A stretch of 64,000 bases of DNA from DASZUK01 sp035547695 (GCA_035547695.1 DASZUK010000037.1:57257-121256); one strand, 5' to 3'; counted from the stretch's first letter, positions 8,500-17,832 are shown. Made by a program: numbers and translations. The notes: generated by a model not told the origin, from the sequence alone.

Positions 8500-10845
8500 A
8501 TGGGGATGGTGACTGATCTGTTGTCCGCGGCGGCGTTGTCGTGGGAGCCGGACCTGCTGTGGGCGCCGCTGGACGAGCTGGCGACCCTGGCCGCCAAGGT
8601 GCGGGACGGGGCGCACGGCAACCGGGTGACCTACTCCCCGAAGGTGTTCATCCCGCTGACCATGCTGTGCCGGGACCGGTGCGGTTACTGCACGTTCGCC
8701 AAGGCCCCGGCCCGGCTGGCGTCCCCGTACCTGTCCATCGACGAGGTCCTGGCCGTCGCCCGGGCGGGCCGGGACGCCGGTTGCCACGAGGCGCTGTTCA
8801 CCCTGGGCGAGCGGCCGGAGGACCGGTACCCGTCGGCCGCGGCGTGGCTGGCCGACCACGGCTACGGGTCCACCGTCGACTACCTGGCGGCGGCCTGCGC
8901 GGCGGTACTGGAGGAGACCGGCCTGCTCCCCCATGCCAACGCCGGCGCCCTCTTCGAGGACGAGCTGGCCCGGCTGCGGCCGGTGTCGGCCAGCCAGGGC
9001 ATGATGATCGAGACCCTGGCGACCGGGCTGGCGGCCCACCGGCGGGCCCCGGACAAGGACCCGGCCCGGCGGCTGGCCACCCTGGAGGCCGCCGGGCGGC
9101 TGGCCGTCCCGTTCACCACCGGCCTCCTGGTCGGCATCGGGGAGAACCGGGCCGACCGGCTGCGGACGCTGGCGGCCATCGCCGAGTCGCACCGCCGGCA
9201 CGGGCACGTCCAGGAGGTGATCGTCCAGAACTTCCTGCCGAAGCCCGGCACCGGCATGGCCGGCCAGCCGCCGTGCCCGCCGGACGAGCTCCGGTGGACC
9301 ATCGCCGCCGCCCGGCTGGTGCTGCCCCCGGAGGTGCACGTCCAGGCCCCCCCGAACCTGTCCGACGACCTGGCCCCGCTGCTGGCCGCCGGCATCGACG
9401 ACTGGGGCGGGGTGTCGCCGGTCACCGCCGACCACGTCAACCCCGAGCGGGCCTGGCCGGCCCTGGACCGGCTGCGGGAGGCCACCGAGGCGGCCGGGTT
9501 CTCGCTGGCCGCCCGGCTCACCGTGTACCCGTCCCACGCCCTCGACCCCGAGCGGTGGTTGGACCCGGCCCTGCGGTTCCCGGTGCTCGATGCCGCCGAT
9601 GCCGAGGGGCTGGCCCGCGAGGACGGCTGGGTGTCCGGCGGCGACGCCCCTCCGCCGCTGTTGATCGGCCCGGTCGGGGCCCCGCCGGACAACGCCGCAC
9701 CGGCCGTGCCGGTCGCCCCGCCCGTCGGTCCGGTTGCGCGCTCGGGCACCGCCGTCGGGGAGGTGCTGGCCGGGGTGCAGCTCTGCCAGGAGGTGGGCGA
9801 GGAGGAGATCGTCACGCTGTTCTCGGCCCGGGGCCCGGAGGTGCGGGCGGTGGCCGAGGTGGCGGACCGGCTGCGCCGGGAGGCCAACGGGGACGAGGTC
9901 ACCTACGTGGCCAACCGGAACATCAACTACACCAACGTGTGCACCTTCAAGTGCCGGTTCTGCGCCTTCTCGAAGGGGCCGCTGTCGCTGAACCTCCGGG
10001 GGGACCCGTACCTGCTGGACCTGGACGAGATCACCCGGCGGGTGGTGGAGGCCGAGGCGGAGGGGGCCACCGAGGTGTGCCTGCAGGGCGGCATCCACCC
10101 GAAGTTCGACGGCGACTACTACGTCGACGTGCTCGGCGCCGTCCGGGCGGCGTCCGACCGCATCCACATCCACGGGTTCACCGCCCTGGAGGTCACCGAG
10201 GGAGCCCGCCGGCTGGGGGTGCCGCTGGCGGACTACCTGGTCCGGTTGAAGGAGGCCGGCCTGAAGACGCTGCCGGGGACCGCGGCGGAGATCCTGGACG
10301 ACCCGGTCCGGGCGGTGCTGTGCCCGGACAAGATCGACACCGGGCAGTGGCTGGAGGCCCACCGGACGGCCCACTCGGTGGGGCTGCGGTCCAACGTCAC
10401 CATCATGTTCGGGGCGGTGGAGCAGCCGGTGAGCTGGGCCCGGCACATGGTGCGGACCCGGGCCCTGCAGCGGGAGACCGGCGGCTTCACCGAGTTCGTG
10501 CCGCTGCCGTTCGTGCACATGGCCACCCCGCTGTACCTGCAGCGGCGGGCGCGGCGCGGGCCGACGTTCCGCGAGGCGCTGCTGATGCACGCCGTCGGCC
10601 GCATCGCCTACCGGGGCGCCATCGACAACATCCAGGTGAGCTGGGTGAAGATGGGGGCCGCCGGGGCCCGGCAGGTGCTGGCCGCCGGGGCCAACGACCT
10701 GGGCGGGACGTTGATGGACGAGAACATCTCCCGGGCCGCCGGGGCCAGCCACGGGCAGCGGATGGGGGTGGACGACCTGGCCGCCCTGGTGGCCCCGCTG
10801 GGCCGGCCGCTGGTGCAGCGGACCACCCTGTACGGTCGCCCGTGA
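8500..10845 (+). CDS. fbiC: F420 biosynthesis protein FbiC (fused CofG-CofH 7,8-didemethyl-8-hydroxy-5-deazariboflavin synthase)
   Basis: Builds the deazaflavin chromophore FO of coenzyme F420 from tyrosine and 5-amino-6-ribitylamino-uracil. 781 residues with two radical-SAM halves. The CofG half has CRDRCGYC (C57, C61, C64) and the CofH half CTFKCRFC (C481, C485, C488), each a CxxxCxxC 4Fe-4S site. The halves are joined by a Pro/Ala-rich linker around 385-410. This fusion is typical of actinobacteria; archaea and cyanobacteria use separate proteins. Start 8500 abuts GAGGGAGGG, so ATG 8506 is equally possible. Its position behind zwf-pgl may link F420 supply to reducing power, but that is inference. 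Confidence 0.96.
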   Translation: MGMVTDLLSAAALSWEPDLLWAPLDELATLAAKVRDGAHGNRVTYSPKVFIPLTMLCRDRCGYCTFAKAPARLASPYLSIDEVLAVARAGRDAGCHEALFTLGERPEDRYPSAAAWLADHGYGSTVDYLAAACAAVLEETGLLPHANAGALFEDELARLRPVSASQGMMIETLATGLAAHRRAPDKDPARRLATLEAAGRLAVPFTTGLLVGIGENRADRLRTLAAIAESHRRHGHVQEVIVQNFLPKPGTGMAGQPPCPPDELRWTIAAARLVLPPEVHVQAPPNLSDDLAPLLAAGIDDWGGVSPVTADHVNPERAWPALDRLREATEAAGFSLAARLTVYPSHALDPERWLDPALRFPVLDAADAEGLAREDGWVSGGDAPPPLLIGPVGAPPDNAAPAVPVAPPVGPVARSGTAVGEVLAGVQLCQEVGEEEIVTLFSARGPEVRAVAEVADRLRREANGDEVTYVANRNINYTNVCTFKCRFCAFSKGPLSLNLRGDPYLLDLDEITRRVVEAEAEGATEVCLQGGIHPKFDGDYYVDVLGAVRAASDRIHIHGFTALEVTEGARRLGVPLADYLVRLKEAGLKTLPGTAAEILDDPVRAVLCPDKIDTGQWLEAHRTAHSVGLRSNVTIMFGAVEQPVSWARHMVRTRALQRETGGFTEFVPLPFVHMATPLYLQRRARRGPTFREALLMHAVGRIAYRGAIDNIQVSWVKMGAAGARQVLAAGANDLGGTLMDENISRAAGASHGQRMGVDDLAALVAPLGRPLVQRTTLYGRP

Positions 10846-11930
10846 CCGGGCCGGGCGGCGGCGCTTCCGAGGACCTGGCCGCCGCCGGCCTGCTGCCCGG
10901 CGTCGAGCCGCCGGACCCTGAGGTCATCGACGCCGCCTACGACGTCCTCGTCGGCGACCGGTCCATGTCGCGTTCCCAGCGGGAGTCGCTGCGCTCGCTG
11001 CTGGCCGTGGTGTGGGAGCTGGGCCGGGAAGGCACCGAGGTGGGCGACCTGAAGATCGCCGACGCCGCCCTGGCCGAGATGACCGAGGCGTTCCGGGTGT
11101 TCCGGCCGTACCGGTCGGTCCGGAAGCTGACCATGTTCGGCTCGGCCCGCACCCGCCCGGAGGACCCGGTGTACGTGCTGGCCCGCGACCTGGCCGCCCA
11201 CCTGGCCGGGGCGGGGTGGATGGTGGTCACCGGGGCCGGCCCCGGCATCATGGCCGCCGGCACCGAGGGGGCCGGCCGAGACCACGCCTTCGGGGTCAAC
11301 ATCCGGCTCCCCCACGAGGAGGGGGCCAACCCGTTCATCGCCCAGGACCCCAAGCTGGTGGAGATGCGGTACTTCTTCACCCGGAAGCTGATGCTCATCA
11401 AGGAGTCCCACGCCTACGCCGTGCTGCCCGGCGGGTTCGGCACCCAGGACGAGTGCTACGAGCTGCTGACCCTGCTGCAGACCGGCAAGGCCGAGCCGGC
11501 CCCGGTGGTCCTGGTGGAGACCCCCGGCGGCACCTACTGGCACGGCTGGCGCCGGTTCCTCGACCAGGAGACCATCCGGCCGGGCTGGGTGTCCTCCGAG
11601 GACGTCGCCCTGTTCCGCATCGCCAATACCGTCGACGAGGCCGCCGCCGAGGTGCTGGGGTTCTACCGCAACTACCACTCCTGCCGGTGGGTCGGCGACA
11701 TGCTGGTGCTGCGGCTGCAGGTGGCGCCGACCAAGGCCGAGCTGCGCGACCTCAACCAGAGGTTCGCCGACATCGTCCGGTCCGGCACCATCCGGTCCGT
11801 GGCCCCGTTCCCGCCGGAACGGTCAGGGCACGACCACGTCGAGCTGCCCCGGGTGGCGTTCCGTTTCGACAAGTTCCACTACGCCCGGCTCCGGATGCTC
11901 ATCGACGCCCTCAACGAGTGCACCGGCTGA
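10842..11930 (+). CDS. LOG-family (Rossmann nucleotide-binding) protein
   Basis: 362 residues. GSARTR (100-105), TGAGPGIMAAG (130-140) and PGGFGTQDE (196-204) define the LOG/TIGR00730 family. Small members cleave the phosphoribosyl group from nucleoside 5'-monophosphates (cytokinin activation in plants, YgdH/PpnN in E. coli). This longer form has an extra N-terminal helical region and a C-terminal domain of about 100 residues, so its substrate is open. The GTG start overlaps the fbiC stop (GTGA), so the two are coupled. PpnN-like nucleotide hydrolysis is one plausible role. Confidence 0.85.
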   Translation: MTGPGGGASEDLAAAGLLPGVEPPDPEVIDAAYDVLVGDRSMSRSQRESLRSLLAVVWELGREGTEVGDLKIADAALAEMTEAFRVFRPYRSVRKLTMFGSARTRPEDPVYVLARDLAAHLAGAGWMVVTGAGPGIMAAGTEGAGRDHAFGVNIRLPHEEGANPFIAQDPKLVEMRYFFTRKLMLIKESHAYAVLPGGFGTQDECYELLTLLQTGKAEPAPVVLVETPGGTYWHGWRRFLDQETIRPGWVSSEDVALFRIANTVDEAAAEVLGFYRNYHSCRWVGDMLVLRLQVAPTKAELRDLNQRFADIVRSGTIRSVAPFPPERSGHDHVELPRVAFRFDKFHYARLRMLIDALNECTG

Positions 11931-11938
11931 CCGCCCGC

Positions 11939-12006
11939 CGGCACTGCTGGCACTGCCGGCACTCCTGGCACCGCCGGCACTACTGGCGCTGCCGGCACCG
12001 CCGCCG
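11939..12006. repeat. degenerate 9 bp tandem repeat between convergent genes
   Basis: About seven imperfect copies of a CCGGCACTG-like unit fill the gap between the stop of the LOG gene and the stop of the small gene at 12010. No U-tract follows, so it is not a classical terminator. It is one of several short repeats beside stop codons in this window. Confidence 0.7.
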
Positions 12007-12009
12007 GCC

Positions 12010-12216
12010 TCAGTCAGGGCCGCGGAGCAGGGCCACCGCCTTCTCCACCGACCGCCGGGCCCGGGTGATCCGGCGCTCCTCGTTGGCCGCCGCCACACCC
12101 TCCGGCCGGTCGGGGTCGTCGGCGGCTGTCCGCAGCCGATCGAGGGCCAGGTCGGCCAGGTCGTCGGCCAGGGCGGCCAGCCGGTCGGCCAGCTCCTCGG
12201 CCCGGTCGCTGCCCAC
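12010..12216 (-). CDS. small predicted helical protein, function unknown
   Basis: 68 residues, nearly all predicted helical and rich in Ala, Leu, Asp and Arg (ELADRLAALADDLADLALDRL), a plausible short coiled coil, followed by a basic stretch (NEERRITRARRSVEKAVALL). I do not recognise a family. It lies 21 nt downstream of the acyl-CoA ligase gene on the same strand and is probably its co-transcribed follower. Confidence 0.55.
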   Translation of the reverse strand: MGSDRAEELADRLAALADDLADLALDRLRTAADDPDRPEGVAAANEERRITRARRSVEKAVALLRGPD

Positions 12217-12237
12217 TGTGCAGTCCCCGTCCCGCCC

Positions 12238-13860
12238 TCAGTCCCCGGGGGGGAGGTCGACGGTGACGACGTCGAGGTCGCCGTCGGCGTAGTCGGCCCG
12301 GAGCACCTTCTTGTCGAACTTCCCCACCGACGTCTTGGGGATCTCGTCCACGAACGCCCACCGCTCCGGCAGCCACCACCGGGCCACCCGGCCCTGCAGG
12401 AAGTCCACCAGCTCCTGGGCGTCCGGCCGGCCTTCGGGTGCGGCGACCACGACGGCCAGCGGACGCTCCTGCCACTTGGGGTCCGGGACGGCCACCACGG
12501 CGGCCTCGTAGACCCCGGGATGGGCCATGACCTCGTTCTCGAGGTCCACCGACGAGATCCACTCGCCGCCGCTCTTGATGACGTCCTTGGTGCGGTCCGT
12601 GATCTGCATGTACCCCTTGGGGTCCAGGGAGCCGACGTCGCCGGTCCGGAGCCAGCCGTCGTGGAACCGGTCCTCGGCCGGCTCCTTGTAGTAGGAGGCG
12701 GTCACCCAGGGACCGCGGATCTCGAACTCCCCCACCGACTCCCCGTCGTTGGGCAGCACGGTGCCGTCCTCCCCCACCACCCGGACCTCGACGCCGGGGA
12801 CGATCCGTCCGGCCTTCACCCGGTAGTCCATCTCCTCCTCGCCGGTGGTGCCGGCCGGCGGGACGGCCAGGGCGGCGAGCGGGCTGGTCTCGGTCATCCC
12901 CCACCCCTGGGTCAGCGGCACCCCCACCCGATCCCGGAAGGCCTCGATCAGCGAGCGCGGCACCGCGGACCCGCCGACGGTGACGTGCCGCAGGGAGGAC
13001 AGGTCGGCGTCGGCGGCCACCCGCAGCAGGTCGTGCCAGATGGTGGGCACCCCGCAGGCCAGGGTGATCCGCTGGTCGGCGATGATCCGGGCCAGGTGCT
13101 CACCCTGGAGGAACATCTGGGGCATCACCAGGTGGGTGCCCACCATGAACCCGGCGTACGGGGTCCCCCAGGCGTTGGCGTGGAACATCGGCACGATGGC
13201 CAGCAGGCGGTCGGCCTCGGTCATCCCGATGGAGGCGGCCGAGGTGGCGGCCATGGAGTGCAGCACGGTGGACCGGTGGCTGTACACCACGCCCTTCGGG
13301 TCGCCGGTGGTGCCGCTGGTGTAGCACATGGCGGCGGCGTCCCGTTCGTCCAGCTCGGGCCAGTCGTAGCCGGGGGCCTCGGCGGCCAGCAGCTCCTCGT
13401 AGGACAGGACGTCGCCCAACGCCGCCGTGTCGCCGGGGCCGGCCACGATGACCGACTCGACGGACTGCAGGCCGTCGAGCACCCGGGCCAGCAGCGGCGC
13501 CAGGGAGCCGTCCACGATGATGACCTTGTCCTCGGCGTGGTCGATGACGTAGGCAAGCTGCTCGGGGTACAGCCGGATGTTCAGGGTGTGCAGCACCGCC
13601 CCCATGGACGGCACGGCCAGGTACGCCTCGAGGTGGGTCTGGTTGTTCCAGCAGAACGTCCCCACCCGGTCGCCGGGGCCGACGCCCAGCCGCCGCAGGG
13701 CGGATGCCAGTTGCTCGGCCCGGGTGGCCACCTCGGCGAAGGTGGCGGTGCGGTAGCCGTCCGGCTCCACGGTGGTCACCGTGCTCTCGCCGTAGACGGC
13801 GGCGCCGTGGCGGAGGATCCCGGTGATGAGGAGCGGGCCGTCCTGCATGGTGCTGCGCAT
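12238..13860 (-). CDS. long/medium-chain fatty acyl-CoA synthetase (AMP-dependent)
   Basis: Activates a carboxylic acid through an acyl-adenylate and transfers it to CoA. 540 residues. The P-loop-like motif is YTSGTTGDPKGVVYSHR; QGWGMTETSPL is the A5 motif; GWLRTGDVG and KDVIKSGGEWIS mark the A7/A8 hinge; PKTSVGKFDKK carries the C-terminal catalytic lysine. The sequence resembles DitJ/AlkK-type ligases, but chain length cannot be read off. Two in-frame ATGs, 13860 and 13848, compete; TACGCT 8 nt before 13860 and no Shine-Dalgarno favour a leaderless start there. It diverges from the peptidoglycan hydrolase gene across 54 bp. Confidence 0.93.
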   Translation of the reverse strand: MRSTMQDGPLLITGILRHGAAVYGESTVTTVEPDGYRTATFAEVATRAEQLASALRRLGVGPGDRVGTFCWNNQTHLEAYLAVPSMGAVLHTLNIRLYPEQLAYVIDHAEDKVIIVDGSLAPLLARVLDGLQSVESVIVAGPGDTAALGDVLSYEELLAAEAPGYDWPELDERDAAAMCYTSGTTGDPKGVVYSHRSTVLHSMAATSAASIGMTEADRLLAIVPMFHANAWGTPYAGFMVGTHLVMPQMFLQGEHLARIIADQRITLACGVPTIWHDLLRVAADADLSSLRHVTVGGSAVPRSLIEAFRDRVGVPLTQGWGMTETSPLAALAVPPAGTTGEEEMDYRVKAGRIVPGVEVRVVGEDGTVLPNDGESVGEFEIRGPWVTASYYKEPAEDRFHDGWLRTGDVGSLDPKGYMQITDRTKDVIKSGGEWISSVDLENEVMAHPGVYEAAVVAVPDPKWQERPLAVVVAAPEGRPDAQELVDFLQGRVARWWLPERWAFVDEIPKTSVGKFDKKVLRADYADGDLDVVTVDLPPGD

Positions 13861-13914
13861 GGTGGGCCAGCGTACCGGCGCGCCACCGGCGCTGCGGGGC
13901 CGACCGTTCTGCCC

Positions 13915-14862
13915 ATGGGGCGCTGGGTGGCGATCGTGGTGGCCGGTCTCCTGGTGGCGGTGGTCGTCGCCGTGGCGTCCGCCGCCGGCCTGGTCGCCGT
14001 CTTCGGCGGCACCACACCGGTGAGCGCCGACGTCGGGCCCTCGACGGCGGCACTGTCGGACATCCCTGCCGAGTACCTCCACCTCTTCCAGGCCGCCGCG
14101 GCCACCTGTCCGGGGCTGCCGTGGACCGTGCTGGCCGGCATCGGCCGGGTGGAGACCGACTTCGGCCAGGACGACCAGGCGTCCTCGGCCGGCGCCGTCG
14201 GGCCCATGCAGTTCCTGCCGGCCACCTTCGCCGCCTACGACAGCCCGGTGCCGCCCGGCGGGGCCACACCCCCCTCCCCCGACGACCCGACCGACGCCGT
14301 CTACGCGGCGGCGAGGCTGCTGTGCGCCAACGGGGCCAGGGACGGCGCCGACATCCCCGGCGCCATCTACGCCTACGACCACTCGGAGGCCTACGTGGCC
14401 CAGGTCCTGTCCTACGCCGCCAGCTACACCGCCCCGGCTCCGGCGACCGCCGCCCCCGACCAGGCCGCCGCCGAGGCCGTCCGCTACGCCCTCGCCCAGG
14501 TCGGCACCCCCTACGTCTGGGGCGGGGAGACCCCCGGCGTCGGCTTCGACTGCTCCGGGCTCACCCAGGCGGCCTACGCCGCGGCGGGCATCGCCATCCC
14601 CCGCACCTCCGAGGCCCAGTGGTCGGCCCTCCCCCACGTCGGCCTGGACGACCTCGAACCGGGCGACCTCCTGTTCTTCGACCCCGGGGAGCGCATCGCC
14701 GGGCTCCCCGGCCACGTCGGCATCTACATCGGCGGCGACCAGATGGTCGACGCTCCCCACACCGGAGCGGACGTCAGGATCGAGGACCTCGCCGACCGGC
14801 GCACCCCGATGGGCGCCGCCCGGCCGACCGCCGGCACCCGCCCGGCGGCAACGACCTCTTGA
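13915..14862 (+). CDS. secreted lytic transglycosylase-NlpC/P60 endopeptidase
   Basis: Peptidoglycan remodelling enzyme with two activities. 315 residues: a signal anchor at about 5-30, an SLT-like transglycosylase domain (about 50-165) with catalytic Glu at E80 in GIGRVETDFG and GAVGPMQFLP, a short Ala/Pro linker, then an NlpC/P60 domain with Cys213 in FDCSGL and His267 in GHVGIYIG, which would cleave the stem peptide. This domain pair is common in actinobacterial cell-wall hydrolases. The C-terminus is a short Arg/Pro/Ala-rich tail. The start ATG lies immediately after the divergent ligase promoter region. Confidence 0.92.
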   Translation: MGRWVAIVVAGLLVAVVVAVASAAGLVAVFGGTTPVSADVGPSTAALSDIPAEYLHLFQAAAATCPGLPWTVLAGIGRVETDFGQDDQASSAGAVGPMQFLPATFAAYDSPVPPGGATPPSPDDPTDAVYAAARLLCANGARDGADIPGAIYAYDHSEAYVAQVLSYAASYTAPAPATAAPDQAAAEAVRYALAQVGTPYVWGGETPGVGFDCSGLTQAAYAAAGIAIPRTSEAQWSALPHVGLDDLEPGDLLFFDPGERIAGLPGHVGIYIGGDQMVDAPHTGADVRIEDLADRRTPMGAARPTAGTRPAATTS

Positions 14863-15016
14863 GATCGTTGACCGTGATCGTCAGGTCGAGAGGATTCGTG
14901 GCCGACGGCTCCAGCCCGAACCGTCGGGAGGACCGCCTGTACCGGTTGGCATCGGCCGTTGGCAGTCTGCAGGGTGAAGTGCCAGGAATTGGCGTGGGCT
15001 ACCGGAGTGAGCGGGT

Positions 15017-15424
15017 ATGGAGGGGGACATGGCCCGCCGGGCGTCCAGGGAGTTCACGCCGGAGCCTGGCGAAGTCGGCGCCGCCCGGCGGTTTGCCCGG
15101 ACGGTGGCCGGGGAATGGTCGGTGGACGCGGACGGCGTGGAGCTGGTCGTCGGGGAGCTGGCGGCCAACGCGGTGCTGCACGCCCGCAGCTCCTACTCGG
15201 TGACCCTCTGCCGCGACGGCGACTGGGTGCTGGTGGAGGTGGCCGACCACAACGCCCGCCTGCCCATCCCGGCCACGGTGCCCGCCCAGGCCCTGAGCGG
15301 GCGGGGCCTGACCATCGTGGACCGGCTGGCCAGGACCTGGGGAGTGCGGCCGGAGAGCGGGGGCAAGGTGGTCTGGGCGGAGCTGCCGGCGTCGCCGGTC
15401 CGAAGGTTGTGGAGGGCGGGATAG
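15017..15424 (+). CDS. RsbW-like ATP-binding protein (GHKL anti-sigma/serine kinase type)
   Basis: 135 residues of a single HATPase_c domain. The N-box is GELAANAVLHA (46-56), the G1-like segment is VADHNARLP and the G2-like segment GRGLTIVDRLA, as in RsbW/SpoIIAB-type kinases and the many stand-alone actinobacterial ATPases of this kind. Such proteins regulate sigma factors or PP2C-type phosphatase modules; no partner gene is adjacent, so the target is unknown. ATG 15017 and ATG 15029 are both possible. The 150 bp upstream holds no gene. Confidence 0.85.
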   Translation: MEGDMARRASREFTPEPGEVGAARRFARTVAGEWSVDADGVELVVGELAANAVLHARSSYSVTLCRDGDWVLVEVADHNARLPIPATVPAQALSGRGLTIVDRLARTWGVRPESGGKVVWAELPASPVRRLWRAG

Positions 15425-15528
15425 TCCTGCTGCACCCGGCGGCCGGGCCGGGTCAGGCGTCCGGGCCAGACGGCCGGGCCAGGCGGGGCGGCCGGGCCAG
15501 ACGGCCGGGTCAGACGGCCGAGTCAGGT
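15425..15528. repeat. degenerate GGCCGGGYCAGAC repeats after the pgi stop codon
   Basis: The gap between the RsbW-like gene and pgi (convergent) consists largely of imperfect copies of a 12-16 bp unit resembling GGCCGGGCCAGAC. The last copy includes the pgi stop codon. No coding frame and no terminator U-tract are visible. Confidence 0.6.
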
Positions 15529-17175
15529 GGGGCGGCCTCGGAGCCGGCGGTAGGCCCGGACCAACGATGCCGTCGACGGGTCCTGCCCGGACAGGTCCGG
15601 CGGGTCCTGGCTGACCAGGGTGGGGGCCAGCTCCTTGGCCATGGCCTTGCCCAGCTCCACCCCCCACTGGTCGAACGAGTCGATGCCCCAGACGGCGCCC
15701 TCGGTGAACACGGTGTGCTCGTACAGGGCCACCAGTTGGCCCAGGACCGACGGGGTCAGCTTGGCGGCCAGCACCGTCGACGACGGCCGGTTGCCGGGCA
15801 TCACCTTGTGGGGCACCAGCGCCGGCGGGGTGCCGTCCGCGGCCACCTCCTCGGCGGTCCGGCCGAAGGCCAGCACGGCGCTCTGGGCGAAGCAGTTGGC
15901 CATGAACAGGTCGTGCTGGTCGCCGTGCTCGTGGGTGGCGTCGGCGAAGGCAATGAAGTCGGCCGGGATCAGCGTGGTGCCCTGGTGGATGAGCTGGTAG
16001 AAGGCGTGCTGGCCGTTGGTGCCGGGCTCCCCCCAGTAGATCTCGCCGGTCTGCCCCCACACCGGGGAGCCGTCCCGGCGGACCGACTTGCCGTTGGACT
16101 CCATGGTGAGCTGCTGCAGGTAGGCCGGGAACCGGGCCAGCCGCTGGCTGTACGGCAGCACCGCGTGGGTCTGGGCGCCGAACAGGTTGTCGTACCAGAC
16201 GTTCAACATGCCGCAGATGACCGGCAGGTTGGCCTCCAGGGGGGCCGTCCGGAAGTGCTCGTCCATGGCGTGGAACCCGGCCAGCATGTCGGCGAACGCC
16301 TCACGCCCGATGGCCACCATGAGGGAGAACCCGATGGCCGAGTCGTAGGAGTACCGGCCGCCGACCCAGTCCCAGAACTCCAGCATGTTGTCGGTGTCGA
16401 TCCCGAAGCCGGCCACCGCCTCCTCGTTGGTGGACACCGCCACGAAGTGCTTGGCCACCGCGTCGGGGCCGGCGCCGAGGCCGTCGAGCACCCAGTCCCG
16501 GGCCACGGTGGCGTTGGTGAGGGTCTCCAGGGTGGTGAACGTCTTGGAGCTAACCACGAACAGGGTCTCCGCCGGGTCCAGGTCGGCGGTCTTGTTCCAG
16601 ATGTCCACCGGGTCGATGTTGGAGACGAACCGGCAGGTGATGGCCGGATCGGCGTAGTCCCGCAGTGCCTCGTAGGCCATGGCCGGCCCCAGGTCGGACC
16701 CGCCGATGCCGATGTTGACCACCGCCCGTATCCGCTTGCCGGTGTGCCCGGTCCACTCCCCGCTGCGGATCCGGTCGGACAGGTCCCCCATCTTGTCCAG
16801 GACGCGGTGCACGTCGCCGACGACGTCCTGGCCGTCGACCTCCAGGGTGGCGTCCGCCGGCAACCGCAGGGCGACGTGCAGCACCGCCCGGTCCTCGGTG
16901 GTGTTGATGTGCCGGCCGGCGAACATGGCGTCACGGCGCTCCTCCAGCCCGGCCCGGCGGGCCACCGCCATGAGCAACCGCATGGTCTCGTCGGTGGCCC
17001 GGTGCTTGGAGTAGTCCAGGGTCAGGTCGGCCGCCGATGCCGTCATCCGCTCCACCCGGCCGGGGTCACCGGCGAACAGGTCGCGGAGGTGCACCTCCTT
17101 GACCTGCTCGAAATGGGCGGCCAGGGCCCGCCATTCCTCGGTGCCGGCGACGTCGACGGGGGCCTCGGTGGTCAT
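15523..17175 (-). CDS. pgi: glucose-6-phosphate isomerase
   Basis: Interconverts glucose 6-phosphate and fructose 6-phosphate, connecting glycolysis with the pentose-phosphate operon 8-14 kb away. 550 residues, full length. NIGIGGSDLGPAMAYEAL and SKTFTTLETLTNA are sugar-phosphate binding segments. TGEIYWGEPGTNGQHAFYQ is the conserved active-site region with Glu and His, and GIDSFDQWGVELGK the C-terminal signature. ATG 17175 is preferred over an upstream in-frame codon at 17193 because MTTEAP is a typical actinobacterial beginning. It is probably monocistronic. Confidence 0.97.
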   Translation of the reverse strand: MTTEAPVDVAGTEEWRALAAHFEQVKEVHLRDLFAGDPGRVERMTASAADLTLDYSKHRATDETMRLLMAVARRAGLEERRDAMFAGRHINTTEDRAVLHVALRLPADATLEVDGQDVVGDVHRVLDKMGDLSDRIRSGEWTGHTGKRIRAVVNIGIGGSDLGPAMAYEALRDYADPAITCRFVSNIDPVDIWNKTADLDPAETLFVVSSKTFTTLETLTNATVARDWVLDGLGAGPDAVAKHFVAVSTNEEAVAGFGIDTDNMLEFWDWVGGRYSYDSAIGFSLMVAIGREAFADMLAGFHAMDEHFRTAPLEANLPVICGMLNVWYDNLFGAQTHAVLPYSQRLARFPAYLQQLTMESNGKSVRRDGSPVWGQTGEIYWGEPGTNGQHAFYQLIHQGTTLIPADFIAFADATHEHGDQHDLFMANCFAQSAVLAFGRTAEEVAADGTPPALVPHKVMPGNRPSSTVLAAKLTPSVLGQLVALYEHTVFTEGAVWGIDSFDQWGVELGKAMAKELAPTLVSQDPPDLSGQDPSTASLVRAYRRLRGRPT

Positions 17176-17224
17176 GGTCCGAGCATGGCACACCGGTTCC
17201 GTGGCCGGACGGTGAAGGGCTGCC

Positions 17225-17799
17225 TCACTCGGTGCCGGCGGTGCCGGCGGTGGCCTCCCCCACCACCTCCGCCCCGGCGGCTGCCTCGGCCAACGCCGCC
17301 AGCACCTCGGCCAGCCGCTGCCGCACCCCCGGATCGGCGATCAGCCCGTCGGGCCCGACCTCGGTCCGGGCGACCGGGAGGTGCACGCACGCCGGTTCGA
17401 CCATGCGGGCGCCGACGTAGCCGAGCACCACCCCCAGGGCCCGGTAGGCGCCGGCAGCGCCGGTGGGCGATCCTGAGACGTTCACCCAACCGACCGGCTT
17501 GCCGTAGATCTCGCCTCCGCCGACCGTCCGGTCGAGCAGGTTCTTGAACGACCCCGGCAGGTCGCCGGCGTACTCGGGGGTGGAGGACAGGACAGCGCCG
17601 GCCCGGGCGATGGCCCGCCGGAGGTCGGCCACCGCCGGGTCAGCCGGCGGGTCGTCGTCGGGGTTGAAGTGCGGGAGCCGGTCCAGGTCGCCGAACAGTT
17701 CGGTGTCCACCCCTTCGGGACCACCGTCTGGGCGGTGAGCAGCGCCGCCGTGTTGGTCGACCCCGACCGCAGGCTCCCGGAGATCAGCAGAATCCGCAT
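17225..17799 (-). pseudogene. NADPH-dependent FMN reductase-type flavoprotein, interrupted by a one-base frameshift
   Basis: The N-terminus MRILLISGSLRSGSTNTAALL (first 20 residues typical of the family) reads in one frame from ATG 17799. The rest, from about DTELFGDLDRLPHFNPDDD through STPEYAGDLPGSFKNLLDRTVGG to the TGA at 17225, reads in another. Joining them needs one extra base in CCCGAAGGGG near 17716-17721, giving ...PEGVDTELFGDLD. The loss lies at short homopolymers, so a sequencing or assembly slip is as likely as a genuine pseudogene. Intact, the protein would be about 190 residues with the flavodoxin-like GSLRxGS phosphate loop and the PEYAGDLPGSFKN FMN motif. TACGCT 9 nt before the start suggests a leaderless promoter. 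Confidence 0.8.
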
Positions 17800-17832
17800 G
17801 ACCGGTCCAGCGTAAGGACCGACGGCGACCGT

